In this document: positions 62,010 through 64,000 of the stretch, piece after piece | How positions within the stretch are numbered: the first letter of the stretch is position 1 | Layout: each line of letters opens with the position of its first letter | Assembly (NCBI RefSeq): GCF_002335745.1 | Contig: NZ_NIST01000001.1 | Location: forward strand, 5,447,342-5,511,341 | Direction: 5' to 3' | DNA: 64,000 nucleotides | Source of the DNA: Evansella halocellulosilytica | GTDB taxonomy: Bacteria > Bacillota > Bacilli > Bacillales > Salisediminibacteriaceae | The notes under the pieces: generated by a model | Databases searched by the model: none | What the model was told of the DNA's origin: nothing | The model's input: the letters and a program-made list of their open reading frames with translations, nothing else | Program-made: the position numbers and the translations under genes

Positions 62010-63767
62010 TTGGACTATCATTTACCACAAATAAGGGATATCCTTCAAAAAGATTTTTTCTATTGCGATTCAGTTGAGGTAGAAACACAGTTAGAGAAAG
62101 AAGCTCACGAGGATGTTGAAGTTTTGTTTTATCAGAGTGGTGATCAGCTATATTATTTATTAACGAAGATGGTCGACCAAACCTCTCATGATCTTCTACC
62201 AAGATTCCGCACGATAGCCATTTCGCAAGAGACCCCGATAGAGGAAATGATTAATAGTGTGATGGAAAATGATAAAATATTAGTGTTAGACGAGAGTAAG
62301 AAACCAATCGGTTATCTTTGCAGCTCTCACCTTTTAAAATCGATTTATAAAAGCTATCAATATTTACGTACATATTTTGAAACAATGCTCCGAACGACAG
62401 ACGCCTCCATATCCATTATTGATAAAAACTTGAATACGATGGTCTGGACCAAAGGAGCTGAAGAAATATTCTCTATCAAGCAAGAGGAGATCCAAGGAAC
62501 ATCGATCACCGAACATTTTCCAATCGATATGCTTGAAATCATAAAAACATTGAAAACAGGAAAATCAGTGTACAAGCGCCAACATCAGCCACGACCAGAC
62601 TTATTTGTTCTCATCAACACGAACCCCATTAAAGTCAATAATGAAATTGTCGGTGCTGTTGCTGCAGAAACCGATATTACGAGCCAAGTACGCCTCAACA
62701 AAGAATTGTTTAATGCCACAACGAAAGTATTGCACCTTGAACAGGAGATGGAAAAATTAAAACCATCCACCGATCCATTTCACCCTATTAAAGGAACGAG
62801 CGAGGTTTTAAAAAACACGAAGGAACGAATAGAAAAAATCGCTTCTACGAAGGCTACAGCACTCATCCTTGGTGAAAGCGGTGTAGGAAAAGAACTGTTT
62901 GCTAAAGCAGTCCATGATCTCAGTGAGTCAGCTAATGCGCCTTTCGTTCCAATTAATTGCGGGGCTATTCCGCCTTCATTATTTGAAAGTGAATTGTTCG
63001 GCTATGTAAAAGGCGCTTTTTCTGGTGCAGACCAAAGGGGAAAAAAAGGGAAAGTTGAAATGGCAAATGGAGGGACATTATTTTTAGATGAGATTGGTGA
63101 ACTTCCACTTGATATGCAAGTAAAATTATTAAGGCTGCTTCAAGAAAAGAAATACTTTGCTGTCGGTGGAACTGAGCTATTAGAAGCTAATTGCCGAATC
63201 GTTGCAGCAACAAATCGCGACTTGACAGAATTAATGAAGGAAGGCAAATTCCGTGAGGACTTATACTATCGATTAAATATCATAACCATTAACATTCCAC
63301 CTTTACGCGATAGAAAAGAAGACATTATTGAACTTACCCATTCATTTCTTTATGAATTCTCGGTTCGGTACAATAAAATGATTGAACATATCCCAAATTC
63401 GGTCATGCAAGAATTAATGCATTATCACTGGCCTGGCAATGTGAGGGAACTCCGAAATACTATTGAGAGATTAGTTGTGTTCTCTTCAGGTGAAAAACTT
63501 ATAATCGATGACTTACCTTTTAAATCATCGGATCGTGGTGATGAAAAAGTCATCATGAAAACAGAAAAAAATGATGAAGATCACGTTAAAAGAGAATTTC
63601 GTAACATCTCACTCCCTCTCCAAAAAGAGCTGGATTTACACGAGAAACATGTTATTCAAAAAATCTTATACATGGAACGAGGAAATAAATTAGCAGCAGC
63701 AAAAAAGCTTGGCATTTCAAGAGCTACGTTATATAACAAGCTTAATAAATTGAATATTCACGAATGA
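62010..63767 (+). CDS. Sigma-54-dependent transcriptional activator
   Basis: 585 aa. An N-terminal CBS-like sensory region (about 1-125), a PAS domain (about 125-235; DASISIIDKNLNTMVWTKGAEEIF), an AAA+ domain (about 265-505) with Walker A GESGVGKE, the sigma-54 contact loop as GAFSGA, and Walker B GGTLFLDEIGE, then a Fis-type HTH (about 550-585; NKLAAAKKLGISRATLYNKL). TTG 62010 follows GGAGGGG at 6 nt. It is divergent from the hydroxyproline operon, whose sigma-54 promoter is adjacent, and is the likely activator of it and of the prolidase-Dpp promoter. The effector (hydroxyproline or its metabolites) is inferred. Confidence 0.88.
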   Translation: MDYHLPQIRDILQKDFFYCDSVEVETQLEKEAHEDVEVLFYQSGDQLYYLLTKMVDQTSHDLLPRFRTIAISQETPIEEMINSVMENDKILVLDESKKPIGYLCSSHLLKSIYKSYQYLRTYFETMLRTTDASISIIDKNLNTMVWTKGAEEIFSIKQEEIQGTSITEHFPIDMLEIIKTLKTGKSVYKRQHQPRPDLFVLINTNPIKVNNEIVGAVAAETDITSQVRLNKELFNATTKVLHLEQEMEKLKPSTDPFHPIKGTSEVLKNTKERIEKIASTKATALILGESGVGKELFAKAVHDLSESANAPFVPINCGAIPPSLFESELFGYVKGAFSGADQRGKKGKVEMANGGTLFLDEIGELPLDMQVKLLRLLQEKKYFAVGGTELLEANCRIVAATNRDLTELMKEGKFREDLYYRLNIITINIPPLRDRKEDIIELTHSFLYEFSVRYNKMIEHIPNSVMQELMHYHWPGNVRELRNTIERLVVFSSGEKLIIDDLPFKSSDRGDEKVIMKTEKNDEDHVKREFRNISLPLQKELDLHEKHVIQKILYMERGNKLAAAKKLGISRATLYNKLNKLNIHE

Positions 63768-63771
63768 CCGA

Positions 63772-63806
63772 TGGAAAGCCTCTTCTCAAGGCTTTCCATT
63801 TCATTT
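63772..63806 (+). terminator. Terminator of the activator gene
   Basis: ATGGAAAGCCT / AGGCTTTCCAT stem with a 7-nt loop, followed by TTCATTTTCACTTTTT. Confidence 0.75.
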
Positions 63807-63828
63807 TCACTTTTTCTTAAGGCATAAT

Positions 63829-64000
63829 GCTATTTTTCCCGTACCTTTTTGAACATCCTCTTTATGCAAGTTCAAAAAGGAGGACAAAAGAGCCAAGTAG
63901 ATCAAGGCGACGAAGTTTTGAGGAGCGGAGCGTATCTTGGTCATACGTGAGTAACGGAAAAAGGAGTCAACGCAGAGGTACGAATGCTATTTTTCCCGGA
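63829..64000. repeat. Interspersed repeat, copy 2 (bcr-like; runs off the window)
   Basis: A partial end CTATTTTTCCCG...TTTTTGAACATCCTC (63829-63863) is followed by a fresh copy beginning GTTCAAAAAGGAGGAC. That copy includes AAGTAGATCAAGGCGACGAA, TACGTGAGTAACGG and GAGTCAACGCAGAGG and is cut by the window edge. Same family as 48294-48442. Confidence 0.75.

Overview
The window looks like a chromosomal segment of a Bacillaceae member (Bacillota). The evidence is AGGAGG-type ribosome binding sites, frequent TTG/GTG starts, a perfect CcpA cre box, ROK/PRD/sigma-54 regulators, and lipoproteins with long Asp/Glu-rich linkers of the kind seen in salt- or alkali-adapted bacilli. No rRNA, tRNA, CRISPR array, prophage or complete classical IS was seen. 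It is an accessory, uptake-and-catabolism-rich region with five substrate importers of four kinds and several families of non-coding repeats.

Layout. 1-1.2 kb: a modular tandem repeat array (block A). 1.2-3.0 kb: a secreted acidic protein, a small coiled-coil protein and a sigma-70-family factor. 3.2-9.0 kb: an ascorbate-type (UlaA) PTS with a split transketolase and a PRD regulator, behind a promoter carrying a cre box. 9.0-10.3 kb: a RAYT (Y1/HUH) transposase between two inverted copies of a 31-bp palindromic repeat. 10.4-19.3 kb: a ROK-regulated locus with a secreted PIG-L deacetylase, a fumarase-superfamily lyase and a sugar ABC importer interrupted by a MITE-like insert. 19.4-24.8 kb: a lipoprotein, a VOC protein and a PF04392-type ABC importer. 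24.9-36 kb: a ROK regulator, repeat block B, two TIM-barrel sugar isomerases, a Gfo/Idh/MocA oxidoreductase and an Opp-type importer. 36.3-40 kb: a second, divergent Hsp70 system (GrpE-like, Hsp70, J-like protein with HPP instead of HPD). 40.1-41.1 kb: a 33-aa membrane protein and a ZIP metal transporter. 41.5-55.2 kb: a Dpp-type peptide importer, two Xaa-Pro peptidases, an NCS1 permease, a frameshifted DUF3830 gene and hydantoinase A/B. 55.5-63.8 kb: a complete 4-hydroxyproline degradation set (two proline-racemase-family epimerases, FAD dehydrogenase, DapA-family deaminase, semialdehyde dehydrogenase) and a divergent sigma-54 activator.

How it fits together. Two good sigma-54 promoters (48128-48145 and 61862-61878, minus strand) sit in front of the prolidase-Dpp operon and the hydroxyproline operon. 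The activator at 62010-63767 may therefore run one regulon: import Pro/Hyp-rich (collagen-like) peptides, hydrolyse X-Pro/X-Hyp, and convert hydroxyproline to 2-oxoglutarate.

The most unusual features are the RAYT with thirteen 31-bp palindromes, two of which supply the C-terminal codons of host genes; the three-block modular repeat with an expandable internal array; the second Hsp70 system with a degenerate J domain; and the PIG-L/lyase/ABC locus with matching ROK operators. All 31-bp palindromes lie between 3 and 40.4 kb; I saw none in the Dpp/hydroxyproline half.
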